Shown here one piece after another: positions 16,107-26,357 of a DNA stretch of 64,000 nucleotides (position 1 is its first letter; each line of letters opens with the position of its first letter). The DNA comes from Flavobacterium crassostreae (lineage in GTDB: Bacteria; Bacteroidota; Bacteroidia; Flavobacteriales; Flavobacteriaceae): the NCBI RefSeq assembly GCF_001831475.1, contig NZ_CP017688.1, positions 1,798,001 through 1,862,000 of the forward strand, read 5' to 3'. The position numbers and the translations under genes were made by a program. Below the pieces are notes generated by a model. It ran no database searches. It saw nothing but the letters and a program-made list of their open reading frames with translations, and was not told where the DNA came from.

Positions 16107-18134
16107 ATGACTTTAACTACGGCGCTATTACTTGTTTTTTCGATGTTAGTTGCTGGGATGGTATCGTTTTTTCAGTATTTTTATAAAGCCAAAAACAAAT
16201 CAAATCTGTATTTGTTTTTGGCTTTTGTGCGTTTTTTGAGTATTTGGAGTGTTTTGGTTCTTTGTATTAATCCAATCCTAAAAACCAATACGGTGGTAAA
16301 TACGCCACCTGTTTTGGCTGTTGTGTTGGATAATTCTAGTTCTATAGTTGCCATGCAATCGGAAAAAAAAGCGCAGGCTGTGTACCGTAATTTGATTTCT
16401 AATAACGCCTTAAAGGCAAAATTTGACATTCAGGGATACCAATTTGATTCGGAGTTTAAGGTTGCGGATACTTTGGATTTTAAGGGCAAGCAAACCAACC
16501 TGGCTTTGGTGGCTTCTAATTTGCAAAATAACAACCGCAAATTGACCTATCCTACGGTACTTATAACGGACGGAAACCAAACTACGGGCACGGATTATGA
16601 ATATAGTTTTGATCTCTCTAATAAAGTGTTTCCGGTTGTTTTGGGAGATACCACTACGGTTGTGGATTTAAAAATAAGCCAGCTAAATGCGAATAAATAC
16701 GCTTTTTATAAAAATAAATTTCCTGTTGAGGTGTTTTTGAGCTATTCAGGAGACAAAAGTATTGCGGCTAATTTTAAGATCACAAACGGGAATACGGTTG
16801 TGAACCAACAGCAGATTTTATTTTCTGAAACTAAAAGAACGGCTATTTTGAACCTGCTTTTGCCTGCGGATAAATTAGGAACAGTGGTCTATAAGGCGGC
16901 AATTAGTGCTAATTTAAAAGAAAAGAATACCTACAACAACTACAAGCATTTTGCGGTAGAAGTTTTGGATCAAAAAACAAATATTGCTTTGGTTGCAGGG
17001 GGCAATCATCCGGATGTTGGTGCTTTAAAGCGTGCCATTGAGGCGAATGCGCAGCGCAAGGTAACGGTGTTTTCGCCGGAGGCTACAATAGACTTAAAAA
17101 AATATACGGTGCTCATTTTGTACCAACCTACAGGGGCTTTTAGAAAGCTAATGGAACAGAATAAGCAAGCCAAAATAAATACCTTTGTACTTACGGGTAC
17201 GCATACGGATTTTGCGTTTTTGAACCAACAACAACCGTATTTAAATTTTAAGATGGGTGGTCAAAGAGAGGAGTATGCAGCTGTTTTTGATACCGATTTT
17301 AATTGGTTTGCAACAGATAATATAGGTTTTGAACGTTTTCCGCCTTTGGAAAACCAGTACGGCACCGTTACAACTAGCGCCAATGTATCGGTGTTGTTGT
17401 GGTCCAGAATAAGAGCTATTGCCACCAATGCTCCTTTGCTGGCTTTTGCGGAGAGCCAAGGCAATAGAACGGCTTATTTATTGGGAGAAAACAGTTGGAA
17501 GTGGCGGATGCAGAGCCATGTAAACACAGGATCGTATGCTAAATATGATATTTTTGTGGACAAAATAATGCAGTTTTTGGCCTCCAAAGAGTCTAAAAAA
17601 GCCCTCGAGGTTACGCACGAACGTTTTTATAACTCTGGGGATCCAATTGAAATTTTGGCGCAGTATTTGGACAAAAATTATGCACTAGATGCTAAAGCAA
17701 GGTTGGCCATTGTGGTAACCAACACCAAAAACAAATGGAGTAAAAAGTATGATTTGCTCAAAGCTACCAATGAGTATAAAGTAAATTTAGAAGGCTTGCC
17801 TGCCGGAAAGTATACCTTTTCGGTGACAGAATTGCATTCTAAAGCAACGTATTTAGGCCAATTTGAAATCTTGGATTTTGATATTGAAAAACAATTTGTT
17901 AATCCGGATGTTTCTAAATTGCGTCGTTTGGCAGCGGCTACCAATGCAAAAGCATATTTTCCGGATCAAACCGAACAACTGATCGCCCAATTACTACAGG
18001 ATACAAGCTATCAGACGATTCAAAAAACGGTTGTTTCTAAATCTCCATTAATACAATGGTATGTTTTGTTGGTATGGATTATTTTGTTGTTAGCTATAGA
18101 GTGGTTGGTCCGAAAATACAACGGCCTTTTGTAA
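16107..18134 (+). CDS. Membrane protein with a von Willebrand A-like domain
   Basis: 675 residues. Two N-terminal membrane helices (~1-22, ~35-58) and one near the C terminus (~650-667) place most of the protein on the periplasmic side. Residues ~70-190 are VWA-like: AVVLDNSSSIVAM carries the metal-site DxSxS, with ITDGNQTTG (~153-161) as the later Asp position. The rest is a long beta-rich region without a family I recognise. It resembles the large conserved VWA/Bat-related proteins of Bacteroidota, whose role is unknown. It is not in a Bat-moxR cluster here, and no partner is evident from the neighbours. Confidence 0.75.
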   Translation: MTLTTALLLVFSMLVAGMVSFFQYFYKAKNKSNLYLFLAFVRFLSIWSVLVLCINPILKTNTVVNTPPVLAVVLDNSSSIVAMQSEKKAQAVYRNLISNNALKAKFDIQGYQFDSEFKVADTLDFKGKQTNLALVASNLQNNNRKLTYPTVLITDGNQTTGTDYEYSFDLSNKVFPVVLGDTTTVVDLKISQLNANKYAFYKNKFPVEVFLSYSGDKSIAANFKITNGNTVVNQQQILFSETKRTAILNLLLPADKLGTVVYKAAISANLKEKNTYNNYKHFAVEVLDQKTNIALVAGGNHPDVGALKRAIEANAQRKVTVFSPEATIDLKKYTVLILYQPTGAFRKLMEQNKQAKINTFVLTGTHTDFAFLNQQQPYLNFKMGGQREEYAAVFDTDFNWFATDNIGFERFPPLENQYGTVTTSANVSVLLWSRIRAIATNAPLLAFAESQGNRTAYLLGENSWKWRMQSHVNTGSYAKYDIFVDKIMQFLASKESKKALEVTHERFYNSGDPIEILAQYLDKNYALDAKARLAIVVTNTKNKWSKKYDLLKATNEYKVNLEGLPAGKYTFSVTELHSKATYLGQFEILDFDIEKQFVNPDVSKLRRLAAATNAKAYFPDQTEQLIAQLLQDTSYQTIQKTVVSKSPLIQWYVLLVWIILLLAIEWLVRKYNGLL

Positions 18135-18195
18135 ATAAACAGGTTCAGATTGTAACGAATGCTTTTATAAATCACAATTTGAAGGTTTTGTCCAG

Positions 18196-19119
18196 ATGAA
18201 AATAGTTTCTATACTTACGTTTATAATTCTTGTTTTGTTTTGTTTGTCAGGGAGTGTTAGTCCGCCTATGGCATTACTCTTGGGTTTGGTAGTTGCTAAT
18301 GTTACTGGGCATCCATTTTTAGAATACAACCACAAAGTTATTACGGTTTTATTACAGCTTGCAGTAGTGGGACTGGGTTTTGGCATGCAGCTAAGTACGG
18401 CTTTTGCAGCAGGAAAAGAAGGTTTTCTATTTACGATTGTATCTATTTTTAGCACTTTGATTTTGGGTTTTTTTATAGGAAAATGGTTTGGTATAGACCA
18501 TAAAACCTCTCATCTAATCTCTTGTGGTACGGCTATTTGTGGAGGCAGTGCTATTGCTGCTATTGCACCAGTTATCCATTCCAACGAAAAACAGACTTCG
18601 GTGGCTTTAGGAGTTATTTTTATTTTAAATTCGGTGGCTTTATTTTTGTTTCCAGCCATTGGGCATGCACTTGCGTTATCTCAAGAGCAATTTGGTTTGT
18701 GGTGTGCCATTGCTATACACGATACCAGTTCTGTGGTTGGTGCTGCCAATAAATACGGCATGCAGGCTTTGCAAATAGCCACAACGGTAAAATTGGCAAG
18801 AGCTTTATGGATTATTCCGGTTACTTTAATTACTGCCCTATTATTTAAAAACAAAGCAAACAAAATCAAAATACCGTATTTTATTGGCGGTTTTGTACTG
18901 GCTATGCTGCTAAATTCCTACTTGCCACAAGTAGCTATTTTTTCTGTGTATATTGTATCTGCTGCCAAGACAGGACTTACGGTAACGCTTTTTTTAATTG
19001 GCGCAGGATTGCAGTATCAAAAGCTAAAAACAGTGGGAATAAAACCATTATTACAAGGTGTTTTGTTGTGGGTGATTATTGCTACTGTAGCTTTAGTTGC
19101 TGTTAAATTCGGGTATTAA
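18196..19119 (+). CDS. YeiH-family putative sulfate exporter
   Basis: 307 residues, ~9-10 membrane helices. The two family signatures are present in the two halves: SCGTAICGGSAIAAIAPV (~113-130) and AIHDTSSVVGAANKYG (~172-187). The family (UPF0324/YeiH) is annotated as a putative sulfate or sulfonate exporter; substrate is not established. It follows the VWA gene by 61 bases without a visible terminator and may share its transcript. Confidence 0.85.
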   Translation: MKIVSILTFIILVLFCLSGSVSPPMALLLGLVVANVTGHPFLEYNHKVITVLLQLAVVGLGFGMQLSTAFAAGKEGFLFTIVSIFSTLILGFFIGKWFGIDHKTSHLISCGTAICGGSAIAAIAPVIHSNEKQTSVALGVIFILNSVALFLFPAIGHALALSQEQFGLWCAIAIHDTSSVVGAANKYGMQALQIATTVKLARALWIIPVTLITALLFKNKANKIKIPYFIGGFVLAMLLNSYLPQVAIFSVYIVSAAKTGLTVTLFLIGAGLQYQKLKTVGIKPLLQGVLLWVIIATVALVAVKFGY

Positions 19120-19255
19120 AAAAAGGAGCTTAAATACCAACCCAGTTGCGCCTGTTTGTTTTTAGAACTTAATGCTAAGTTTACTTTTTGGTAAATGCAA
19201 CATAACCTTATGCGTGCATAGTATTTGTAGTATTGCAAAAAAAAAATACTATAAA

Positions 19256-21010
19256 ATGGAATCAAAATCAAGCCGTCGCTCCTTTCTCAAAAATTCGTTA
19301 TTGGTAACTGGAGGAATTTTAATTACTCCAACTTTTATAAGTTGTTCCGAAGAGGATCCAGAAATACAAATAGCACCTCCTTTGCAATTGGCAAATTTTA
19401 ACCAAGGGGTTGCGAGTTTTGATCCTACAGCAAGTAGTGTTATTATTTGGACTCGGTACACGGCAGGCACAGCTGCGGTTGTAAAATTATTTTGGGAAAT
19501 CAGTACGGACATTGATTTTAAACAAATAGTAAGACAAGGCAATCTAGAAACAGATGCTTCTAGAGATTATACTCTGGCCATTGAAGTACAAGATTTGCCA
19601 AGCAATCAGGCTTTTTACTATAGGTTTTACAATCCATTAACGCAAGAGGTATCCGTGATAGGAGAAACCATTACCTTGCCTTTGCAATCTGAGGCGGTTA
19701 GTCAATTAAAATTAGCGGTATGCTCTTGTGCAAATTATGCCGCTGGATTGTTTACGGTGTATGCGGCAATGGCAAATTCGGATGTGGATGTTATTATTCA
19801 TTTAGGAGATTATATTTATGAATATGCTGTGGGAGAGTATGGTACTAACTCTCATACGGCTAGTTTGGGTAGAGAGCATGCTCCAAAACATGAAATTATA
19901 ACTCTAGCGGATTATAGAAACCGATACAAGCAATACCGAGGCGATGCAGATTTAAAATTAGCACATCAAAAAAAGCCTTTTATAACCGTATGGGATGATC
20001 ATGAAATTGCTAATGATACCTATAAAAGTGGTGCCGAAAACCACCAAACTACAGAAGGTAGTTTTGCTGTCCGCAAACAAGTTGCCTTACAGGCTTATAG
20101 TGAATACATACCCTTAAAAACAGGAAAAGATAGCAGAATTAATAGGGATTTTCACTTCGGAAATCTAGTTTCTTTATACATGTTAGATACCCGTGTAATT
20201 GCCCGTGACAAGCAATTGAACTATGGAGATTATTTTACTGCAAACGGAAGTCTGGATGCGGTATCCTTTCAAAAAGATTTATTCCGTACTGACAGACAGT
20301 TATTGGGTATGGAACAACTATCTTGGTTGGGTTCTAAAATAAGTTCTAGTAACGCAAAATGGCAAGTATTAGGCCAGCAGGTTTTAATGACCAAAATGCT
20401 TATGCCTGCAGAATTATTATTGACCATGACTACTATTCTGGCCGAAATAGACGCTTTAGGGAGTGCTAGACCAGAGACTTTTCAGCAATTTCAAAAAGTA
20501 GCCAGTGAATTAGTCGCTATAAAATTGCGAGTTTTGGCAAAAGACCCTTCTCTAACTCCAGCAGAAAAAGCAAGAGTTAGTACCGTTATGCCATATAATT
20601 TAGATGCTTGGGATGGGTATCCGGCCGAGAGAGAAAAAGTGTACGCCATGCTCAACGGTAAAAAAATAGTTGCTTTGGCTGGAGATACGCACAATGGCTG
20701 GAAAGGCAAATTAAAAGACGCGAGCAACAACACTGTGGGGGTTGAATTTGCTACATCTTCGGTTACATCACCCGGATTAGAAACCTATTTGGGTATAGGA
20801 GATGCAGGAGCAAGCATGATAGCTAATTTTCAGGATATTTTAACTATTTTGATTGACGATTTAGACTACACGGATTTATCCAAAAGAGGGTATCTCAAAA
20901 CCACTTTTACCTCCAGTGAGGTCAAAGCCGAATGGTTTTATGCTTCTTCTGTGTTTGTTCCAAATGGCGGGGTTTTAAATCTTGAAAAAACAGTTGTAGA
21001 ATCTTTTTAA
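19256..21010 (+). CDS. phoD: PhoD-type alkaline phosphatase/phosphodiesterase, Tat-exported lipoprotein
   Basis: 584 residues from ATG 19256; an open frame 28 codons longer upstream lacks a plausible start. The N terminus has the twin-arginine motif SRRSFLK (6-12), a hydrophobic stretch and then LITPTFISC, a lipobox-like end followed by the acidic SEEDPE. So it is probably Tat-transported, lipidated, and possibly sent to the surface. An Ig-like PhoD_N domain (~45-140) precedes the calcineurin-like catalytic core with IIHLGDYIYEY (~179-189), VWDDHEIANDTYK (~245-257) and LAGDTHNGW (~476-484). PhoD enzymes release phosphate from organic phosphodiesters. It converges on a TonB receptor gene with a shared terminator. 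Confidence 0.88.
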   Translation: MESKSSRRSFLKNSLLVTGGILITPTFISCSEEDPEIQIAPPLQLANFNQGVASFDPTASSVIIWTRYTAGTAAVVKLFWEISTDIDFKQIVRQGNLETDASRDYTLAIEVQDLPSNQAFYYRFYNPLTQEVSVIGETITLPLQSEAVSQLKLAVCSCANYAAGLFTVYAAMANSDVDVIIHLGDYIYEYAVGEYGTNSHTASLGREHAPKHEIITLADYRNRYKQYRGDADLKLAHQKKPFITVWDDHEIANDTYKSGAENHQTTEGSFAVRKQVALQAYSEYIPLKTGKDSRINRDFHFGNLVSLYMLDTRVIARDKQLNYGDYFTANGSLDAVSFQKDLFRTDRQLLGMEQLSWLGSKISSSNAKWQVLGQQVLMTKMLMPAELLLTMTTILAEIDALGSARPETFQQFQKVASELVAIKLRVLAKDPSLTPAEKARVSTVMPYNLDAWDGYPAEREKVYAMLNGKKIVALAGDTHNGWKGKLKDASNNTVGVEFATSSVTSPGLETYLGIGDAGASMIANFQDILTILIDDLDYTDLSKRGYLKTTFTSSEVKAEWFYASSVFVPNGGVLNLEKTVVESF

Positions 21011-21030
21011 TTTGGGATATATATTTAAAA

Positions 21031-21066
21031 AAAAAGCCGGTTTCTACTTGTAGAACCGGCTTTTTG
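21031..21066. terminator. Bidirectional terminator between phoD and the TonB receptor
   Basis: AAAGCCGGTTTCTAC pairs with GTAGAACCGGCTTT across a 3-base loop; A-runs on the left and T-runs on the right allow termination on both strands. Confidence 0.9.
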
Positions 21067-21085
21067 GGTAGTATAAAGCAGTGTT

Positions 21086-23947
21086 TTAGAACTTATAATT
21101 CAAAGATAAACTAAACATCGTTCCGAGTTGGCTAAAATGGTATCCATCATACGTCATTTGCGAATAACGTTGGTTAAAGGTAATCAAATTAGACTCTACT
21201 TGTATCGGAGTCAGTCCAGCATGGTTTACGGTAGTGTTATTCATAATGGCTTGTCCAGCGGCGTTTTCGGCCTTAAACTTCCATTCTGGTAACACATTAA
21301 GTAGGTTGTTTACATTTAAGGATAAGGTCAGTTTTTCTGTGGCAGAGTAGGTAACTCCTAAATCGGTTACTATTTTAGGAATGAACTCTGTTCTCAGATT
21401 GTTGTTTAGCCCTTGTTGCTTAAAGGTCGTTTTTCCAAAATAAGTATTGTTTAATGAAAATCCCATTTTGCCAATTTCATAATTTGCTCCTAAGATCCAT
21501 TTTGTTTGAGGTCTAGAGGTAAAAAATAAGGCTTCTTGGGTAGGATTAACAATAGATTGTCCAGCACTTTCCACTAGGCTAGGGTTTTTTACGGCACCAT
21601 CTCTTTCGTTTTGAATGGTGTAATTTCCAGACAAACTAAAATCAAAATCTCCTTTACCAACCAGAAGGTTGTTGTAGTTTAAAACCACATCAATACCACT
21701 GGTTTTGGTGTCAATGGCGTTAGCAAAGAAACTAACGTCGGATAAATTATTTGCTCTTAGAACATCATCCAAAGGCGTGGTTCCAATGTTGTTGCCATCA
21801 CCATCCAATTTAGTTCCTGTGATTTCAGATCCCAATACAATTCTGTCTTTAACCGCAATGTGATAATAATCTATGGTGTAGTTGAAGTTTCGGGTTATTT
21901 TTCCGCCAACACCAATGGTGAAGTTTTTGGATTTTTCGGCATCTAATTTAGCCAATCCCAAAAAGGAAGCTTGTGGAGATACATTGTTAACCAAACCACC
22001 TACCTGGATTCCTTTGCCAGGAATAAAAGAGTATTGGGATTTTTGGGTATATATTTGGTGCAAGGTAGGAGCTCTAAATCCAGTAGAATACGAAGCTCTT
22101 AGAGTCAGCATTGGGTCTATTTTGTATCTGGAGCTTACTTTATACACAAAAGCATTTCCAAAATCCGAATAGTTTTCGGCCCTAACAGTTCCGCTTAGCA
22201 AAAAAGCATCGGTTACATCATAGTCTAAACTAAAATAACCTCCAATGTTGTACCGATTCCATTTTCCGGAGTTTTCTGGGGTATTTCCGGCAAAGGAATC
22301 TGCACCACCACCATCATAAGAAGCAAGTCCACCAGAAATTATTTCAAAATTTTCGGCTCTCATTTCAGATCCAATACCAATACTGATTTTATCCGATAAG
22401 ACTCTAGAGATGTCAATATTTCCTACATTGTGAGAAAAACTGGTTCCACCTGGGTTAAAAGCGACAGGACTGTTTTCGCGGTACAACTCTACTGGTTCAA
22501 AAAGATTTGTGTCTGGATTCCATCTTGGAGCGTATACTTTATTTCTGTTGTGCGAATTGCCAACCATATACGTTTGTGCATTTCCACCAGTTGTAAAACT
22601 TACATCAATATTCCAATCATTAATTTTAGATCTTAAACCCACCGTACCATTATAATCATTTAATAATCCTTCAAAAGTAGGTACATAACCATCATAAGTT
22701 CCGTTAGGACCATTTGGAAAAAGTTTAGCCAAGTAGGGATAATCCTCTACAGATCTCCAATACGGCGTTCTGTAATTGGCAAAACTATTTACTTTTTTGT
22801 AAATATACGCCGCATTAAAATACAATTCCGTTTGTTCACTCACGTTATATGCACTGTTTACCAAAAATTTAGCAGCAGCATTTTCAGGAGAGCCATTGAT
22901 GTTTCCGGCATCGGATCTGCGAGACAAAAACTCATTGACCTTAGCAAGACCGGTAGCGTTATTTGCAGTTATAGATGCTTGTGTGGCACCATTGGTATAA
23001 TTGGCACTGTCATTTGGATCTACATAAACAAAATCCGAATATTCTCCAGCAGCATTAACGGTTCCAGGTCTGTTGGATTGGCTTGTTTTAGAAAAATCTA
23101 CAGTATAGTTTATAAATCCTTTGTCTACCCCAATTGGGCTTCCGTTATTTACACTTACTCCTAGCATTTCGCCATCTCCTTGGGCAGTAATTCCGCTTCT
23201 TGCAGTCACAGAACCGTCTCCTTTATTGTCTTTCAGAATAATATTCATCACCCCAGCAATAGCATCGGATCCGTATTGCGCAGAGGCACCATCACGTAAA
23301 ATTTCGACACTTTTGATAGCATCCGTAGGGATTCCAGAAATATCTGCTCCTGTTTCTCCACGTCCTGGAGAGGTTTGGGTATATAATAAAGCACTCAAGT
23401 TCTTACGCTTACCATTGATAAGTATTAACGTTCTACTAGGTCCCATGTTTCTAATTTCGTAAGGATCTAGCAAAGAGGTAGCATCATTTACAGGAGTTTG
23501 CACGGTGTTAAACGAGGGTATTTTGTATTGCAAGGCCTTGTCAAAAGTTGCTTGTCCAGTTGCAGCTAAATCTTTGGACGAGATCACATCAATGGGCAAT
23601 GCTGAGGTTGTATTGCTTCTGGGTGCTGTTCTGGATCCTGTAATTACAATTTCATTTAGAGTTTGTCCTCCTTCTTGAGACAAAATCACATCCATTTTGG
23701 ATCCCGAAGCGGTTTTCTCTACAGAATCATACCCAATGTAACTAAAAATTAGTACGGCTCCATCTTTTACTTTTATTTTATAGCCTCCGTCCATATTTGT
23801 TGCAACCCCATTTTGGGTTCCTTTTTCAACAATATTTACTCCAGGCAATGCAGCCCCCGAATTGTCTTTGACTACTCCGGTAATTTCTTTTTGGGCAAAG
23901 ATAAAACTGGCTTGGAATAGCATAAGTAGTAATGTAAATTTTTTCAT
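21086..23947 (-). CDS. TonB-dependent outer-membrane receptor
   Basis: 953 residues. A signal peptide (MKKFTLLLMLFQASFIFAQ) is followed by a CarboxypepD_reg-like domain (~20-100, ITGVVKDNSGAALPGVNIVEKG), then a plug domain with LNEIVITGSR near its start and SVEILRDGASAQYGSDAIAG (~213-232), and a ~700-residue barrel ending in SLNYKF with a terminal Phe. No SusD partner is adjacent, so this is not a classic SusC. The substrate is unknown; convergent phoD might suggest phosphorus-containing ligands, but they are on separate transcripts. The 299 bases upstream (23948-24246) are strongly AT-rich and hold no gene. Confidence 0.92.
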   Translation of the reverse strand: MKKFTLLLMLFQASFIFAQKEITGVVKDNSGAALPGVNIVEKGTQNGVATNMDGGYKIKVKDGAVLIFSYIGYDSVEKTASGSKMDVILSQEGGQTLNEIVITGSRTAPRSNTTSALPIDVISSKDLAATGQATFDKALQYKIPSFNTVQTPVNDATSLLDPYEIRNMGPSRTLILINGKRKNLSALLYTQTSPGRGETGADISGIPTDAIKSVEILRDGASAQYGSDAIAGVMNIILKDNKGDGSVTARSGITAQGDGEMLGVSVNNGSPIGVDKGFINYTVDFSKTSQSNRPGTVNAAGEYSDFVYVDPNDSANYTNGATQASITANNATGLAKVNEFLSRRSDAGNINGSPENAAAKFLVNSAYNVSEQTELYFNAAYIYKKVNSFANYRTPYWRSVEDYPYLAKLFPNGPNGTYDGYVPTFEGLLNDYNGTVGLRSKINDWNIDVSFTTGGNAQTYMVGNSHNRNKVYAPRWNPDTNLFEPVELYRENSPVAFNPGGTSFSHNVGNIDISRVLSDKISIGIGSEMRAENFEIISGGLASYDGGGADSFAGNTPENSGKWNRYNIGGYFSLDYDVTDAFLLSGTVRAENYSDFGNAFVYKVSSRYKIDPMLTLRASYSTGFRAPTLHQIYTQKSQYSFIPGKGIQVGGLVNNVSPQASFLGLAKLDAEKSKNFTIGVGGKITRNFNYTIDYYHIAVKDRIVLGSEITGTKLDGDGNNIGTTPLDDVLRANNLSDVSFFANAIDTKTSGIDVVLNYNNLLVGKGDFDFSLSGNYTIQNERDGAVKNPSLVESAGQSIVNPTQEALFFTSRPQTKWILGANYEIGKMGFSLNNTYFGKTTFKQQGLNNNLRTEFIPKIVTDLGVTYSATEKLTLSLNVNNLLNVLPEWKFKAENAAGQAIMNNTTVNHAGLTPIQVESNLITFNQRYSQMTYDGYHFSQLGTMFSLSLNYKF

Positions 23948-24176
23948 AACGGATTTAATTTAGGTTGGTTACTACTGCAATGTAATAATTTTTTAACAAA
24001 ATTTTATCATTTATGTTTATTTTCATAAAAAATAACATAAATAAAGATAAAAGGATGTTGGTGTTATTTAATTATTAAAAAATAACATAATTTAATGTTT
24101 TATGTCTAAAAAGTATTAAATTAAAGGCAATCCCAACATAATTTAGTGATTTTGGTTGCAAACCTTTTTTAAATGG

Positions 24177-24184
24177 TATATTTG
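24177..24184 (+). promoter_or_regulatory. Promoter (TATATTTG with upstream TTTG) of ychF
   Basis: TAnnTTTG at 24177-24184 with TTTGG at ~24151-24155 about 22 bases upstream, close to the full Bacteroidota -33/-7 pattern, 63 bases before ychF. Confidence 0.65.
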
Positions 24185-24246
24185 CAAATTTTAAAGTAAA
24201 TCATAAAACGCATTGCCCTAAAAAGCCATTTGTAAACATAACTATC

Positions 24247-25341
24247 ATGAAAGCAGGAATTGTAGGATTACCTAATGTTGGAAAGTCAACTTTGTTTAAT
24301 TGTTTGTCTAACGCCAAAGCGCAGAGTGCAAACTTTCCTTTTTGTACCATAGAACCTAATATAGGAGTCGTAAATGTACCAGATCCTAGAATCAACAAAT
24401 TAGAAGAGCTAGTAAAACCAGAGCGGGTACAAATGGCAACGGTGGATATTGTAGATATTGCAGGTTTAGTAAAAGGAGCAAGTAAGGGAGAAGGCTTAGG
24501 AAATCAATTTCTGGGAAACATTAGAGAGTGTAATGCAATTATTCACGTTTTGCGTTGTTTTGATAACGATAATATTGTGCATGTAGACGGAAATGTAAAC
24601 CCTATCCGTGATAAAGAAACCATTGATATTGAGTTGCAATTAAAAGACTTAGATACGGTAGAAAAACGTTTAGAAAAAGTAAATCGTGCTGCCAAAACTG
24701 GAAACAAAGAAGCAATCACTGAGAAAGCACTTTTAGATAGAATTAAAGACACGCTTTTGCAGGCAAAATCTGCAAGAACCATTACCTTGGAGAGTAATGA
24801 CGAAGTGATTTTAATGGAAGGATTTCAATTAATTACCGCAAAACCTGTTTTGTATGTGTGTAACGTAGATGAAAATTCTGCCGTTAACGGAAACAAATAC
24901 GTAGACCAAGTAAAAGAATTGGTAAAAGACGAAGATGCCGAAGTAATTATTCTTTCTGTAGGAGCAGAGGCAGATATCACCGAATTAGAAAGCTATGAAG
25001 AGCGTCAGGTTTTTCTGGAAGACATGGGTTTAACAGAGCCAGGAGCATCCGTATTGATACGTGCGGCATACAAATTATTAAAACAACAAACCTATTTTAC
25101 GGCTGGAGTTAAAGAAGTTCGGGCTTGGACGATTAACATTGGGTCTACTGCACCACAAGCTGCTGGAGTGATTCATACCGATTTTGAAAAAGGATTTATC
25201 CGTGCGGAGGTAATTTCGTACGAAGATTATGTAGCCTATGGCTCTGAGGCCAAAGCCAAAGAAGCTGGTAAATTTAAAGTAGAAGGAAAAGAATATATCG
25301 TGAAAGATGGAGATGTAATGCATTTCCGTTTTAATGTGTAA
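24247..25341 (+). CDS. ychF: Redox-regulated ATPase YchF (OLA1-type P-loop protein)
   Basis: 364 residues, family standard 363-364. G1 motif GLPNVGKS (6-13), G3 region DIAGLVKGASKGEGLGNQFL (~71-90), a coiled helical insertion (~125-195) and the C-terminal TGS-like domain. The nucleotide-base motif is a non-NKxD variant (VLYVCNVDEN, ~202-211), which explains the ATP preference of this family. YchF associates with ribosomes and oxidative-stress control. Monocistronic: own promoter and terminator. Confidence 0.94.
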   Translation: MKAGIVGLPNVGKSTLFNCLSNAKAQSANFPFCTIEPNIGVVNVPDPRINKLEELVKPERVQMATVDIVDIAGLVKGASKGEGLGNQFLGNIRECNAIIHVLRCFDNDNIVHVDGNVNPIRDKETIDIELQLKDLDTVEKRLEKVNRAAKTGNKEAITEKALLDRIKDTLLQAKSARTITLESNDEVILMEGFQLITAKPVLYVCNVDENSAVNGNKYVDQVKELVKDEDAEVIILSVGAEADITELESYEERQVFLEDMGLTEPGASVLIRAAYKLLKQQTYFTAGVKEVRAWTINIGSTAPQAAGVIHTDFEKGFIRAEVISYEDYVAYGSEAKAKEAGKFKVEGKEYIVKDGDVMHFRFNV

Positions 25342-25382
25342 TACTTTGCTATATCGATAGAAAAAGTTAACCAAGAGATCCA

Positions 25383-25416
25383 AAAACCTGCAAGAGTAAT
25401 TTTGCAGGTTTTTTTG
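25383..25416 (+). terminator. Rho-independent terminator after ychF
   Basis: AAACCTGCAA pairs with TTGCAGGTTT across a loop of ~9 bases and is followed by a T-run. Confidence 0.85.
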
Positions 25417-25587
25417 GTTTATTGTAGTAGCTAGCAAAACCAAATGTTGGGGTTTAAAGGGTTGATTTTAAGTACAAAAGCCTAAAAGATGGTTTTAAAA
25501 ATATGGGATAGTTAGCAGGCAAATACGGTGATTTGTGCTTGTTTGTTGGTTTGTGCTTTGGATTTTTAGTATTTTTATAAAAAAAAG

Positions 25588-26109
25588 ATGAAAATAATTG
25601 CTTTTGGCGCAAGTTCTAGTAAAAACTCCATTAATAAAAATGTAGCAATCTACGCTGCTTCTCTTTTTGAAAAAGCGCAAGTAGAAGTCTTGGATTTAAA
25701 TGATTTTGAAATGCCACTATTTAGCGTAGATACGGAACAGCAAATTGGACAGCATCCTCTGGCGCAGTCTTTTTTGGATAGTATTGCCTCGGCAGATGTT
25801 TTGGTGGTTTCTTTGGCGGAACACAACGGAAATTATGCTGCAGCTTTTAAAAATATTTTGGATTGGTGTACTCGCATTACTCCCAAGGTGTTTCATGGAA
25901 AACCCATGTTGCTTATGGCTGCTTCTCCTGGAGGTAGAGGGGGAGCTACTGTTTTGGAGATTGCTACAAATGCTTTTGCTCGTTTTGGTGCCGAAATCAA
26001 AGAAACGTTTTTGTTACCAAATTACTATTCTAATTTTGATGGTCTGAAGATGCAGCTCTCGGATCCCGAATTGGATACGGAATTAAAAACGAAGGTGCAA
26101 CGTTTTTAG
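25588..26109 (+). CDS. NADPH-dependent FMN reductase family protein
   Basis: 173 residues with the flavodoxin-like fold: MKIIAFGASSSKNSINK (phosphate loop for FMN, 1-17), SLAEHNGNYAAAFKNILDWCTR (~75-96), where family members have 'PEYNGS-PG-LKNAIDW', and the loop AASPGGRGG (~110-118). It transfers hydride from NAD(P)H to FMN or quinones. No redox partner is adjacent. The match is close enough for the family but not for a specific substrate. Confidence 0.85.
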   Translation: MKIIAFGASSSKNSINKNVAIYAASLFEKAQVEVLDLNDFEMPLFSVDTEQQIGQHPLAQSFLDSIASADVLVVSLAEHNGNYAAAFKNILDWCTRITPKVFHGKPMLLMAASPGGRGGATVLEIATNAFARFGAEIKETFLLPNYYSNFDGLKMQLSDPELDTELKTKVQRF

Positions 26110-26180
26110 GGGGTTTAAAGACGGTGTTTTTGGGAGAAATCCTCTAAAATACTATTTGGATGTCTAAAACACCATTACTA

Positions 26181-26254
26181 CCCCCGACAGCAGCGGCATC
26201 CTTGTGGCGGCGGGCATTGATGCCGCCACAAGATATAGCGAATGGCGGGAGGGT
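26181..26254 (+). repeat. Structured dispersed repeat, copy B
   Basis: Left box CCCGACAGCAGCGGCATCCT, hairpin arms TTGTGGCGGC/GCCGCCACAA and right box AGATATAGCGAATGGCGGG. Same layout as 15178-15257 but with GC-rich arms, unlike the AT-rich local context. The rest of 26110-26429 has no gene; two TAnnTTTG boxes (26305-26312 and 26358-26365) could drive parE. Confidence 0.75.
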
Positions 26255-26357
26255 TGTTTCTTGAAAATGCCTTGCTTTCTGGTTCTAATTTAAGGAATAA
26301 GTAGTAAATTTGGGGCTAATAATGGGGGTATAGTATAAGCTTAGGAGGTATTCTGGT

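Noticed and set aside
26181..26254. Terminator of the flavin reductase gene
   Set aside because: There is a strong hairpin but no T-run, and it matches the dispersed repeat family instead.
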